From: Pontibacter aquaedesilientis
GTDB lineage: Bacteria; Bacteroidota; Bacteroidia; Cytophagales; Hymenobacteraceae
Reading direction: 5' to 3'
DNA length: 64,000 bases
Assembly (NCBI RefSeq): GCF_014773225.1
Contig: NZ_JACXAJ010000004.1
Coordinates: forward strand, 62,001 to 126,000
In this document: in pieces, positions 50,643-58,511 of the stretch
How positions within the stretch are numbered: the stretch's first letter is position 1
Layout of the letters: every line of letters begins with the position of its first letter
Position numbers and translations under genes: made by a program
Notes under the pieces: model-generated
What the model saw: the letters and a program-made list of their open reading frames with translations, nothing else
Told to the model about the DNA's origin: nothing
The model's database searches: none

Positions 50643-51626
50643 ATGCGAAGTATACAGTTTAGAGAAGCCCTTCGTGAAGCTATGTCAGAGGAAATGCGCC
50701 GTGACAAGAGCGTTTTCCTGATGGGAGAAGAAGTGGCAGAATATAACGGAGCCTACAAGGTAAGCCAGGGCATGCTGGACGAGTTTGGTCCGGAGCGCGT
50801 GATCGATACCCCTATCGCCGAGCTTGGCTTCGCCGGTATTGGTGTGGGTGCATCCATGAACGGCCTGCGCCCGATCGTAGAGTTCATGACTTTCAACTTC
50901 TCGCTGGTAGCCATTGACCAGGTGATCAACTCTGCCGCCAAAATGATGTCTATGTCAGGTGGTCAGTATTCCTGCCCGATGGTATTCCGCGGTCCAACCG
51001 GAAGTGCAGGCATGCTTTCATCGCAGCACTCTCAGAACTTCGAGAACTGGTATGCCAACACTCCTGGTTTAAAGGTAGTGGTTCCATCTAACCCTTACGA
51101 CGCAAAAGGTTTGCTGAAGTCTTCTATCCGTGACAACGACCCGGTTATCTTCATGGAATCAGAGCAGATGTACGGCGACAAAGGCGAGGTGCCTGAAGAA
51201 GAGTACACTATTCCGATCGGTGTGGCTGACGTGAAGCGTGAAGGTTCTGACGTCACCATCGTTTCTTTCGGAAAAATGATGAAAGTGGTTTTGGCCGCTG
51301 CCGACGAACTGGCGAAAGACGGTATTGATGCTGAGGTAATCGACCTGCGCACTGTTCGCCCGATCGACTACAAGACATTGATTGAGTCTGTGAAGAAAAC
51401 GAACCGCATGGTTGTGGTGGAAGAAGCTTGGCCGCTGGCCTCTATCTCCGCTGAGTTGGCTTACCATATTCAGAGCAATGCGTTTGACTACATGGATGCT
51501 CCGGTGAAGCGTGTGACTTGCCGCGACGTTCCGCTTCCTTACGCCCCCACTTTGATCGAGGCCTCGCTGCCAAATGTGGAGCGCACGATCGAGGCTGTGA
51601 AGCAAGTAATGTATAAGAAGGCTTAG
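50643..51626 (+). CDS. pdhB: Pyruvate dehydrogenase E1 component subunit beta
   Basis: A 327-residue E1-beta subunit that with E1-alpha uses thiamine diphosphate to decarboxylate pyruvate. Features are REALREAMSEEMRRDKSVFLMGEEV with the ThDP-binding Glu, RVIDTPIAELGFAGIGVGAS, VFRGPTGSAGMLSSQHSQNF near residue 115 and the C-terminal VVVEEAWPLASISAELAYH. No pdhA or pdhC is adjacent, which is common in Bacteroidota. There are no AGGTATA words, as in other highly expressed genes here. A terminator follows 20 bp after its stop. Confidence 0.95.
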   Translation: MRSIQFREALREAMSEEMRRDKSVFLMGEEVAEYNGAYKVSQGMLDEFGPERVIDTPIAELGFAGIGVGASMNGLRPIVEFMTFNFSLVAIDQVINSAAKMMSMSGGQYSCPMVFRGPTGSAGMLSSQHSQNFENWYANTPGLKVVVPSNPYDAKGLLKSSIRDNDPVIFMESEQMYGDKGEVPEEEYTIPIGVADVKREGSDVTIVSFGKMMKVVLAAADELAKDGIDAEVIDLRTVRPIDYKTLIESVKKTNRMVVVEEAWPLASISAELAYHIQSNAFDYMDAPVKRVTCRDVPLPYAPTLIEASLPNVERTIEAVKQVMYKKA

Positions 51627-51646
51627 CTAAGCTGACTTCAAATAGG

Positions 51647-51678
51647 AAAGGGAAACATCGGCAACGGTGTTTCCCTTT
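51647..51678 (+). terminator. Rho-independent terminator after pdhB
   Basis: AAAGGGAAACA (51647-51657) pairs with TGTTTCCCTTT (51668-51678) around a 10-base loop, followed by a T-rich stretch. It lies between convergent genes. Confidence 0.9.
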
Positions 51679-51679
51679 T

Positions 51680-52618
51680 TCATTTCTTCTTCACCTCTAC
51701 CTTGCCTGTTTCATGGTCAGTCTCGACCTCCTGTTTCTCCACTTTGACGGCGGTATCAGTTGGTTGTATGCCACGGTCATGCTCTTCGGAATATACCTGC
51801 GTAAACTCCGCACCCAGCAGGAAGATAATAGAGGTATAGTAAACCCATACCAGGATGAGCACCAGTGAGCCGGCAGCACCATAGGTATCGGCCAGCGGGT
51901 CGTGCTGGAAATAGATGTTGAGAACGTATTTGCCTAGCGTAAAAAGCACCGCAGTCACCACAGCCCCTACCCAAACGTTTGGCCACTTTATCTTGGCATC
52001 GGGCAACACCTTGAAAATGGCCGCAAAAATTATGGTGGCAATCAGGATAGAAACCAGCATGTTCCCGATCGTGACCAGGTATACGGCCACTCCTGAAAGC
52101 TCCTGCCGGAGGTAGTCATACACAAGGCCCAGCACCACATCAATGGAAAGCGAGACGAGGAGCAAAAATCCAAGGCTTACTACCAGGGCTAATGACAGCA
52201 GCCTGCCGACCACCAGCTTGGTCCAGCCTTTCTCTGGTTTGGCTTTGACCTTCCACATAGCATTCAGGGAATCCTGCAAGGCAACGAACACGGTGGTGGC
52301 ACTGAAGATCATTACCAACACGCCTACCACCGTGCCAATGGTAGTGGCGTCTGATTGGCTGGCATTCTCGATGATGCTCTGCACCTGGGCTGCACTGCTG
52401 CGCCCCACGATGCCCCCCACCTGCTTCACTACCTCACCCCGCACGGCATCTTGCCCAAAGGCAGCTCCCGCAATGCGAATGGTGATAATGAGAACCGCAG
52501 GCAGCGAAAAGATGGTATAGAAACCGATGATCGCCGCATAGTCCAGCGGATTGTCATCGATAAACTTCTGAAATGTCTGCTTCGTGATCTCCCAGGTTGT
52601 CTTAAACTTTTGCTTCAT
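51680..52618 (-). CDS. YihY/virulence factor BrkB family membrane protein
   Basis: A 312-residue inner-membrane protein with six helices, of the YihY/BrkB family, whose function is not settled (proposed transport or envelope roles; the old RNase BN name is wrong). Visible are DYAAIIGFYTIFSLPAVLI, GTVVGVLVMIFSATTVFVALQDSLNAMW near residue 90 and SLVLILVWVYYTSIIFLLGAEFTQVY near residue 255, which is the family signature. The tail is acidic and Lys-rich. ATG 52618 is preferred over upstream starts (52645, 52705) because homologues begin here. Two AGGTATA words lie inside. Confidence 0.86.
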   Translation of the reverse strand: MKQKFKTTWEITKQTFQKFIDDNPLDYAAIIGFYTIFSLPAVLIITIRIAGAAFGQDAVRGEVVKQVGGIVGRSSAAQVQSIIENASQSDATTIGTVVGVLVMIFSATTVFVALQDSLNAMWKVKAKPEKGWTKLVVGRLLSLALVVSLGFLLLVSLSIDVVLGLVYDYLRQELSGVAVYLVTIGNMLVSILIATIIFAAIFKVLPDAKIKWPNVWVGAVVTAVLFTLGKYVLNIYFQHDPLADTYGAAGSLVLILVWVYYTSIIFLLGAEFTQVYSEEHDRGIQPTDTAVKVEKQEVETDHETGKVEVKKK

Positions 52619-52758
52619 ATACCCCTGTCGCTTCAATCTGACCATTGTGGTTGGCTGTAATAAACTTACTGCCCGCCCGCTTACCAGTACTCCAATTTGG
52701 CTCAAGAGGATACAACAAGCCCGGTCGCAGGGTATAGCCTACAGGTATACGGACGCCG

Positions 52759-53478
52759 CTATGCAGACTGCAAGATGAGACGGGCCAGGTAGTTGCCATA
52801 CTCCCCCTCGTACAGTACTTCGAAGGTATAGCCGTACTCCGCTGCATAATCCTGCAGTATAGCCGGGTCTATGAACAACCAATTGAATTCGCCGGTTTGC
52901 TGGTCTTTATAATGCATATTGTAACGCACCTCGCCGTAGTAACCCGCATTCAGGTCCAGCAGTACAGAGCCGTCTTCCTCCTCAAACATGTAGAGTATAT
53001 CGGAGGACTCCAACAGTAACTGCCCGCCCGGATGGAGCAACTGCCTGACATGCTCCAGAAAGCGCCCCAGTCCTTCCAGGTCACCCGCTATCCCGATGCC
53101 GTTCATTAGCAGCAACAAGGTGTCATAGGTTTGGCCCTCAAGCTTAAATACATCCCCCTGTTGAACTCGCTGCACGCCTCTTTGCTTCATGGCATCTACA
53201 GCGCCTTCCGAAATGTCAAGCGCCGTCACATGCGCTCCACGCTGCTGAAGCACCAGGCTATGGCAACCGGCTCCGGCTCCCACATCCAGCACCTGCCCTT
53301 GGCATTGCTCCAGCGCCAGTTGCTCCAACTCAGGCATTTCGTCCAGCGCCCTGAAAAGGTAAGCCACCGGTATTTCGTCATTTTCTGTTAAGTTGCTTTC
53401 TACTACTATGGTAGCCCCTTTATCTCCCTGCAGGTAATCCTGTATGGCAGCGCCTACGGGGTCGTTTTTATAAGCCAT
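52759..53478 (-). CDS. Class I SAM-dependent methyltransferase
   Basis: A 239-residue methyltransferase with the SAM-binding loop VLDVGAGAGCHSLVLQQRGA near residue 65, the acidic motif VTALDISEGAVDAMKQRG and the downstream DTLLLLMNGIGIAGDLEGL segment. The C-terminal part (LDLNAGYYGEVRYNMHYKD) is not typical of a specific subfamily, so the substrate is unknown. It is 140 bp upstream of the YihY gene on the same strand and does not overlap it. The 207 bp between this gene and the DinB gene are AT-rich without features. Confidence 0.85.
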   Translation of the reverse strand: MAYKNDPVGAAIQDYLQGDKGATIVVESNLTENDEIPVAYLFRALDEMPELEQLALEQCQGQVLDVGAGAGCHSLVLQQRGAHVTALDISEGAVDAMKQRGVQRVQQGDVFKLEGQTYDTLLLLMNGIGIAGDLEGLGRFLEHVRQLLHPGGQLLLESSDILYMFEEEDGSVLLDLNAGYYGEVRYNMHYKDQQTGEFNWLFIDPAILQDYAAEYGYTFEVLYEGEYGNYLARLILQSA

Positions 53479-53685
53479 TTTCTCTCTGGTTTTTGCGCAA
53501 AGAAAACAAATATCCGGCTGTATGTAAAATAGATTTTGAACTTATCTAATTATATATTTCAACTTACACCTGTGTACCATGCTTATTATCAACACATTAC
53601 TTAAAAAAATATATATAGGAAGGTTGTATTTATTAAAATAATATGTAGATTAGCCCTTACTATCTGACCTAACTATTCGTTTCCT

Positions 53686-54252
53686 ATGAACACAGCTACA
53701 TTCAGTCACATTCAAGTTATGAACCCATTTTTAGAAGCGCAGTACCTGAAACTCGAGGAGTCCCGAAACAGGCTTCTTGATGAATTGGACGGATTGGATG
53801 AGGATTTGTTGAATATGCCCCCGGTAGAGGGGAAGTGGTCTGTCAACCAGATTATAGCCCATCTGATACAGGTCGAGCAACTCACGAACAGCTACATACA
53901 GCGCAAGGTGCAAAAGCAGGATTCACTTGAAAACAGGTCGCTGCGCCACTCCTTCCGCTCACTGCTACTCAAACTGGCCCTCAACACCGGCATGAAATTC
54001 AAAGCGCCCGAAGCCGTGGCTAATGTACCGGAGAAATCTACGCTCTCTTCTCTAAGAAATCAATGGAATGCCTGCCGGTACCAACTGGAAGACACACTGA
54101 CGGAGTTACCACCGGAGTTGATGAATAAGTGTGTCTTCAAGCACCCGTACGCCGGCCCCTTGTCGATTTCCCAGACCCTGACTTTCTTGCAGGACCATTT
54201 CCTTCACCATGCCCGCCAAATCGCTCATCTGCGCCAGCATCTGTTAAGATAG
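53686..54252 (+). CDS. DinB family protein
   Basis: A 188-residue DinB-type four-helix-bundle protein. The metal-binding histidines are visible in NQIIAHLIQVEQ near residue 60 and DHFLHHARQIAHL near residue 170. The opening LEESRNRLLDELDGLDEDLL is typical of the DinB_2/YfiT group. Members are thiol transferases or have unknown roles. It converges on the phzF-like gene with a 15-bp gap. ATG 53686 is used; ATG 53719 (MNPFLEAQ) is an alternative. Confidence 0.85.
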   Translation: MNTATFSHIQVMNPFLEAQYLKLEESRNRLLDELDGLDEDLLNMPPVEGKWSVNQIIAHLIQVEQLTNSYIQRKVQKQDSLENRSLRHSFRSLLLKLALNTGMKFKAPEAVANVPEKSTLSSLRNQWNACRYQLEDTLTELPPELMNKCVFKHPYAGPLSISQTLTFLQDHFLHHARQIAHLRQHLLR

Positions 54253-54267
54253 CCCGCAGCGAAAGCC

Positions 54268-55167
54268 TTAAATCCAGAACTCGCCCATCTCCATTTGCCT
54301 GATCACGATGCCAGCGCCGCCAACCCGGAGGCCGGTGATGTTGCCGTGCTCGTCCAATTCTAGCTGCACTTCTATCTGGCTTGGGGAAGGGTGGCCCATG
54401 AGATAGCCTTGATGGATGAGGAAGTTCGTTTTGTGAATGTGCAGGAAATCGTGCAGGTAACAGGCCAGTGGTCCGGCTGCCATCCCTGTGGCCGACTCTT
54501 CGGGTATGCCATAGCTGGGCGCAAACATGCGGGCAGAAGCGTCTGCCTCCCCGGCCTCGATGGTAAACACGTAGAAACCCACCAAACCATTTCTGTCTGA
54601 CAGCTCTTTGATCTGCGCCTGGTCCAATTGAAGGCCCCGCAACGCAACGGCATCCGGCAAGGGGACAAGCAGGAAAGAAACGCCGGTATTGGCGATTACA
54701 GGCGGGTGCTCAAATTCAAATCCCTCCGGAAGCCCGAGGGCGTCTATAATGTCATGGGGCACTATACCTGCCGTGTCCAGGGAGGTATAGCTAGGGGCCA
54801 ATTGCGATTGGTATACCTTGTTGCTGTCGAAGGTAATCAACCTGGGTCCCTCAATAGACTCCTTGATGGCACTCCCGTTTTTCAGCAAACCTTTTTGCCA
54901 GAGCAAACTAAAGGCCGCCACCGTGGCATGGCCACAATGCGGGATTTGCCTCACAGGCGTATAAAACTCCACCTTCACGTCGCCTTGGTCTGAAGCGGAG
55001 ACGAATGCGGTTTCTGAAAGCTCCAGCATGGCTGCAATTTTCTGCCTGCGCTCACGAGGCAGCCGATCGGCGAATAATACAACCCCGGCCGTATTTCCGC
55101 CGACTGGGGTATTGGTGAAGGCTTTAACCAGGTATAATTCTGGGGTGATCTGATCGGTGTTGGTCAT
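54268..55167 (-). CDS. PhzF family isomerase/epimerase-like protein
   Basis: A 299-residue protein of the PhzF superfamily (diaminopimelate-epimerase fold, two similar halves). It carries VKAFTNTPVGGNTAGVVLFAD at the N terminus, LSETAFV with the conserved catalytic-type Glu near residue 48, the RQIPHCGHATVAAFSLL motif near residue 73 and EESATGMAAGPLACYLHD near residue 220. Its reaction is not known; in phenazine producers PhzF isomerises dihydro-3-hydroxyanthranilate, but no phenazine genes are here. ATG 55167 fits the family start. Confidence 0.9.
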   Translation of the reverse strand: MTNTDQITPELYLVKAFTNTPVGGNTAGVVLFADRLPRERRQKIAAMLELSETAFVSASDQGDVKVEFYTPVRQIPHCGHATVAAFSLLWQKGLLKNGSAIKESIEGPRLITFDSNKVYQSQLAPSYTSLDTAGIVPHDIIDALGLPEGFEFEHPPVIANTGVSFLLVPLPDAVALRGLQLDQAQIKELSDRNGLVGFYVFTIEAGEADASARMFAPSYGIPEESATGMAAGPLACYLHDFLHIHKTNFLIHQGYLMGHPSPSQIEVQLELDEHGNITGLRVGGAGIVIRQMEMGEFWI

Positions 55168-55236
55168 ATGGCTGTTATTACAATCCTATTGTCATGAGTT
55201 AATCTTAAAAAAACGAAGCTTTCAATATCCTATCCT

Positions 55237-55842
55237 TTAATCTCCACCTAAGTCCTCTCCAGTCTCCAACGCGATAAACTCCATTTGAAGGGCTTTAATC
55301 TTTACTTCATCTTCATCGGGCAAATCCTGGAGGGCCTCCTTGCGCTGGTTCAACTCCTCCAATACCGTTTTGGCCATTTCCCAGTCCTGATCGCCCCATG
55401 TGCCGTGTCTTGCCCTTACATTCTGCATGAAGGTCAGGTAGGCTTGCCTTATATTGCCCGTATTGACAGCTGACCGCTCAGCATACTGTCCCAGGAGGTC
55501 ACGCTCCCATTCGGCGGTGCGGGCTTTGCGCTCTGCTAGCATTTCACGTTCCCGCTCGCGTGCTTTAAAGTCTTCTTTTACCTGCTGGTAGTCCGATTTC
55601 ATTTTCTCAGAGAATTTATCCTGCTTGCGGTCTAGCTCCTCGGTTCTTTTGCGGAAGTCTTTTTTGGTCTGCTTCCAGTCTTCTTCCGTACGCTCGGCCA
55701 GTTGGCTGGTTTGCGAATTTACCCAAGATCGAAACTCATTAACTTCCCCCTCCACTTCCTGCTCCCGGGTTGTCGTGCAGGAGATGACTACAATAGAAAG
55801 AAAAAATACAATAACATGCAGTTTTAAAGACGCTTGCTTCAT
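55237..55842 (-). CDS. Coiled-coil lipoprotein of unknown function
   Basis: A 201-residue predicted lipoprotein with signal VIVFFLSIVVISC and Cys22. Nearly all of the mature part is highly charged helix, consistent with a long coiled coil (KQTKKDFRKRTEELDRKQD, KSDYQQVKEDFKAREREREM, AERKARTAEWERD) from about residue 45 to 130, then a helical tail. No family recognised. It may be a structural envelope protein. It begins 69 bp upstream of the phzF-like gene on the same strand. Confidence 0.72.
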   Translation of the reverse strand: MKQASLKLHVIVFFLSIVVISCTTTREQEVEGEVNEFRSWVNSQTSQLAERTEEDWKQTKKDFRKRTEELDRKQDKFSEKMKSDYQQVKEDFKAREREREMLAERKARTAEWERDLLGQYAERSAVNTGNIRQAYLTFMQNVRARHGTWGDQDWEMAKTVLEELNQRKEALQDLPDEDEVKIKALQMEFIALETGEDLGGD

Positions 55843-56335
55843 AAGACTCTAATTTTATAAAATTCGTATGCTTGAAAATCAACTGACAAAATATACCCTT
55901 GATAATCAACACTTTCAAGATTCAACTAATGAAATCTTTCTTAATTTTATAATTTCATCAGCTTCATAACCTAGACGGAAAGGGTACCGTATCTATTACA
56001 GAAACGCTACTTAATACAATACGAAAATTATATATTTATAAAAACAGATTAACTCATCCTATGATACTGCTCAGCTGAACTACCTTCGTCAGAACAGAGC
56101 AACAGTTGGAATAGCTTGCACTACGAGTATGCGGTCAAATGCACAAGTGTAGTGGAAGCTATTACTGTTTCTGTATAGTATACTAATTTTGCTAGGTTTA
56201 GGATGAACTATACCTGTTAATCGTCCTACAAAATTTCTCCTCCATCATCCATTCGGTAAACTTCGCCTCGGTCTTCCCAGCCGCGTTACTTCTTCAGTCA
56301 TATTTGCGTATGGTTGATTCTAGCAATTGACAAAG
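55843..56335. other. Gene-free AT-rich region between coiled-coil lipoprotein and guanine deaminase
   Basis: About 490 bp without a credible gene. It holds the strong hairpin at 56104-56167, one TATACCT word near 56209 and a CATATTTG box near 56299 that could serve the deaminase. The rest is simple AT-rich sequence. Confidence 0.5.
56104..56167. repeat. Imperfect inverted repeat (hairpin) in gene-free region
   Basis: AATAGCTTGCACTAC (56110-56124) and GTAGTGGAAGCTATT (56149-56163) pair at 14 of 15 positions around a 24-base loop. Pairing continues outward (CAGT/ACTG) after a 3-base bulge on the left arm. There is no T-run and no gene inside. It might be a structured RNA, an attC-type remnant or a transposon end. 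Confidence 0.5.
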
Positions 56336-56812
56336 ATGATACATCAGAAAGAAGAGTTCATGCGGGAAGCGATACGCCTGTCTATCGAGAAAATGGAAGC
56401 TGGGTTTGGCGGACCATTCGGTGCTGTAGTGGTTCGGAATGGGGAAATCATTGCACGGGGCTATAACAATGTGCTGGCCACCAACGACCCCACAGCGCAT
56501 GCCGAGGTGGATGCCATCCGGAAAGCCTGCCAGGCGCTGGGAACCTACCAGCTAACCGATTGTGAGCTCTATACCAGCTGCGAACCTTGCCCGATGTGCC
56601 TGGGTGCAATTTACTGGGCCCGCCCCAGCAAGGTATACTATGCCAACACAAAAGCCGATGCCGCCCATATCGGCTTTGATGACCAGTTTATTTACGAAGA
56701 GCTGGAGAAAGACATGTCGCAGCGGTTTATCCCGATGGAACAGCTGCTCCGCGAGGAGGCGTTGGCGGGCTTCAGGGCATGGGAAATAAAGATGAACAAG
56801 ACACTTTACTAG
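56336..56812 (+). CDS. Nucleoside/guanine deaminase
   Basis: A 158-residue zinc deaminase of the cytidine/deoxycytidylate family, closest in layout to guanine deaminase (GuaD) and TadA-like proteins. Zinc ligands are visible: HAEVDAIRKA (His and catalytic Glu) near residue 48 and CEPCPMCLGAIYWARP near residue 78. The C-terminal MEQLLREEALAGFRAWEIKM is consistent with guanine deaminase, which is my preferred call. ATG 56336 is used in place of a TTG three codons upstream. It converges on ffh with a shared terminator. Confidence 0.87.
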   Translation: MIHQKEEFMREAIRLSIEKMEAGFGGPFGAVVVRNGEIIARGYNNVLATNDPTAHAEVDAIRKACQALGTYQLTDCELYTSCEPCPMCLGAIYWARPSKVYYANTKADAAHIGFDDQFIYEELEKDMSQRFIPMEQLLREEALAGFRAWEIKMNKTLY

Positions 56813-56860
56813 CAGCTGCTATACCTTACACTCATCAATTGGGCCAGGTATGTAACACAA

Positions 56861-56904
56861 AAAAGCCCGGGCTATACCTAGAGAAAGGTATAGCCCGGGC
56901 TTTT
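56861..56904. terminator. Bidirectional terminator built from inverted AGGTATAGC words
   Basis: AAAAGCCCGGGCTATACCT (56861-56879) and its exact complement at 56886-56904 form a perfect 19-bp stem with a 6-base loop, with A/T tracts on both sides. It lies between convergent genes (guanine deaminase and ffh). The loop-proximal half of each arm is the over-represented AGGTATAGC word in opposite orientation, like inverted uptake sequences in terminators of Neisseria and Pasteurellaceae. Confidence 0.9.
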
Positions 56905-56922
56905 ACAGGTATAGCAAACAGC

Positions 56923-58260
56923 TTAGCGGCGTCCCATCATTTTGGCAAGGTTGGCCATACCACCTTTGGTACCGGCCATCTTGTTCATCGAGCGCATCAT
57001 CTTGCGCATGTCGTTGAACTGCTTCATCAGGTTGTTTACCTGTGTGATGTCCGTGCCAGAACCCTTGGCGATACGGGCACGACGGCTTCCGCTGATCATG
57101 TCCGGGTTTTCGCGCTCCTGCGGTGTCATGGATTTGATAATGGCCTCGATTGGCTTAAAGGCATTGTCATCGATCTCCACATCTTTCAGGGCTTTGCCAA
57201 CACCCGGTATCATACCTACCAGGTCTTTGATATCACCCATCTTCTTGATTTGCTCAAGCTGTGTCAGGAAGTCGTCGAAGTTGAACTGGTTTTTGCGGAT
57301 CTTCTTGTTGATGCGCTTCGCCTCGTCCTCATCGAAAGCCTGCTGTGCACGCTCCACCAGGGAAATCACGTCACCCATGCCGAGGATACGCTGAGCCATA
57401 CGATCCGGGTAGAACAGGTCCAGCGCCTCCATTTTCTCACCAGTGGAGATGAACTTGATCGGCTTCTCTACTACGGCACGAATGGAAAGGGCGGCACCAC
57501 CACGGGAGTCACCGTCGAGCTTGGTCAGTACCACACCGTTGAAGTCGATGCGGTCATTGAAGGTCTTGGCTGTGTTCACCGCATCCTGACCCGTCATGGA
57601 GTCTACCACGAACAGAGTCTCGGTTGGCTTCACGGCTGCCTTGATCTCGGCTATCTCTTTCATCATCGCCTCGTCCACGGCCAAACGACCGGCGGTGTCA
57701 ATGATGACTACTTTCTTATTTGTTTTCTTGGCATGTGCCACGGCGTTCAGGGCAATCTGAACCGGGTTTTTGTTATCCAGTTCGGTATAGGCCTCTACAC
57801 CAACCTGCTCGGCCAGCACCTGCAGCTGGTTGATCGCAGCCGGACGGTACACGTCGCAGGCAGCTACCAGCACGCCACGGCCCTGCTTCTTGAGGTAGTT
57901 TGCCAGCTTGCCCGTGAAAGTTGTTTTACCAGAACCCTGCAGACCCGCGATCAGGATGATAGCCGGCTCACCTTTCAGGTTGATGTCCTGTTTCTCGCCC
58001 CCCATCAACTCGGTCAGCTCCTCATACACGATCTTCACCATCAGCTGGCCTGGAGACACAGAGATCAAAACGTCGCGGCCCATGGCCTCGTCCTTGATCT
58101 TATCGGTCACTGTTTTGGCTACTTTATAGTTCACGTCGGCGTCTACCAGGGCACGGCGTACCTCCTTGATAGTCGCGGCCACGTTGATCTCGGTTATGCT
58201 TCCCTGTCCTTTGAGGGTCTTAAAGGCGCGGTCTAGTTTGTTACTTAGATTATCAAACAT
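56923..58260 (-). CDS. ffh: Signal recognition particle protein Ffh
   Basis: The GTPase and RNA-binding protein of the signal recognition particle, which targets membrane proteins to FtsY and SecYEG. The 445-residue length is normal. G motifs are GLQGSGKTTFTGKLA near residue 110, DTAGRLAVDEAM near residue 195 and TKLDGDSRGGAALSI near residue 250. The C-terminal M domain includes MGDVISLVERAQQAF, QFNFDDFLTQLEQIKKMG and the Met-rich RKMMRSMNKMAGTKGGMANL end. ATG 58260 matches the family. It shows no AGGTATA words in its coding region. The ffs RNA gene is not visible nearby. Confidence 0.97.
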   Translation of the reverse strand: MFDNLSNKLDRAFKTLKGQGSITEINVAATIKEVRRALVDADVNYKVAKTVTDKIKDEAMGRDVLISVSPGQLMVKIVYEELTELMGGEKQDINLKGEPAIILIAGLQGSGKTTFTGKLANYLKKQGRGVLVAACDVYRPAAINQLQVLAEQVGVEAYTELDNKNPVQIALNAVAHAKKTNKKVVIIDTAGRLAVDEAMMKEIAEIKAAVKPTETLFVVDSMTGQDAVNTAKTFNDRIDFNGVVLTKLDGDSRGGAALSIRAVVEKPIKFISTGEKMEALDLFYPDRMAQRILGMGDVISLVERAQQAFDEDEAKRINKKIRKNQFNFDDFLTQLEQIKKMGDIKDLVGMIPGVGKALKDVEIDDNAFKPIEAIIKSMTPQERENPDMISGSRRARIAKGSGTDITQVNNLMKQFNDMRKMMRSMNKMAGTKGGMANLAKMMGRR

Positions 58261-58323
58261 CTCTTTAATTCTGGATTTACCTACAAAACTAAGGAATATC
58301 AGGAATAGTTGCTACAAATTGCA

Positions 58324-58474
58324 GGTAACAGTTATTCAGTTATTGGTAAGCAGTATACAATTAGTAATTTCTAACTTTCATTTATGAGTTAAGTATAAAC
58401 TGTTCACTGATAACTGTTCACTGATAACTGCTAAGAGTTTATTGATAACTGTTTATTGTTTACTGTTTACTGTT
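58324..58474. repeat. Tandem/inverted repeat cluster (word AACTGTTCACTGAT)
   Basis: Two perfect 14-bp tandem copies, AACTGTTCACTGAT at 58398-58411 and 58412-58425, are followed by degenerate copies (TTGATAACTGTTTATTG, then TTTACTGTTTACTGTT). On the left, AACAGTTATTCAGTTATT near 58327 is an inverted form. The layout resembles the inverted-repeat elements at 8917, 9960 and 22350 but with a different word and poorer symmetry. It fills the divergent gap between ffh and the GT4 gene, so it must overlap their promoters. Confidence 0.6.
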
Positions 58475-58511
58475 AAATATCTTTGGGGAAGAAGTTACTT
58501 GCAAGATCGCT

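Noticed and set aside
56779..58236. Long plus-strand open frame of 485 codons opposite ffh
   Set aside because: It is the antisense of a clear ffh gene. Its protein is rich in His, Leu and Val, as expected for a reversed frame of GC-rich coding sequence, and matches no family.
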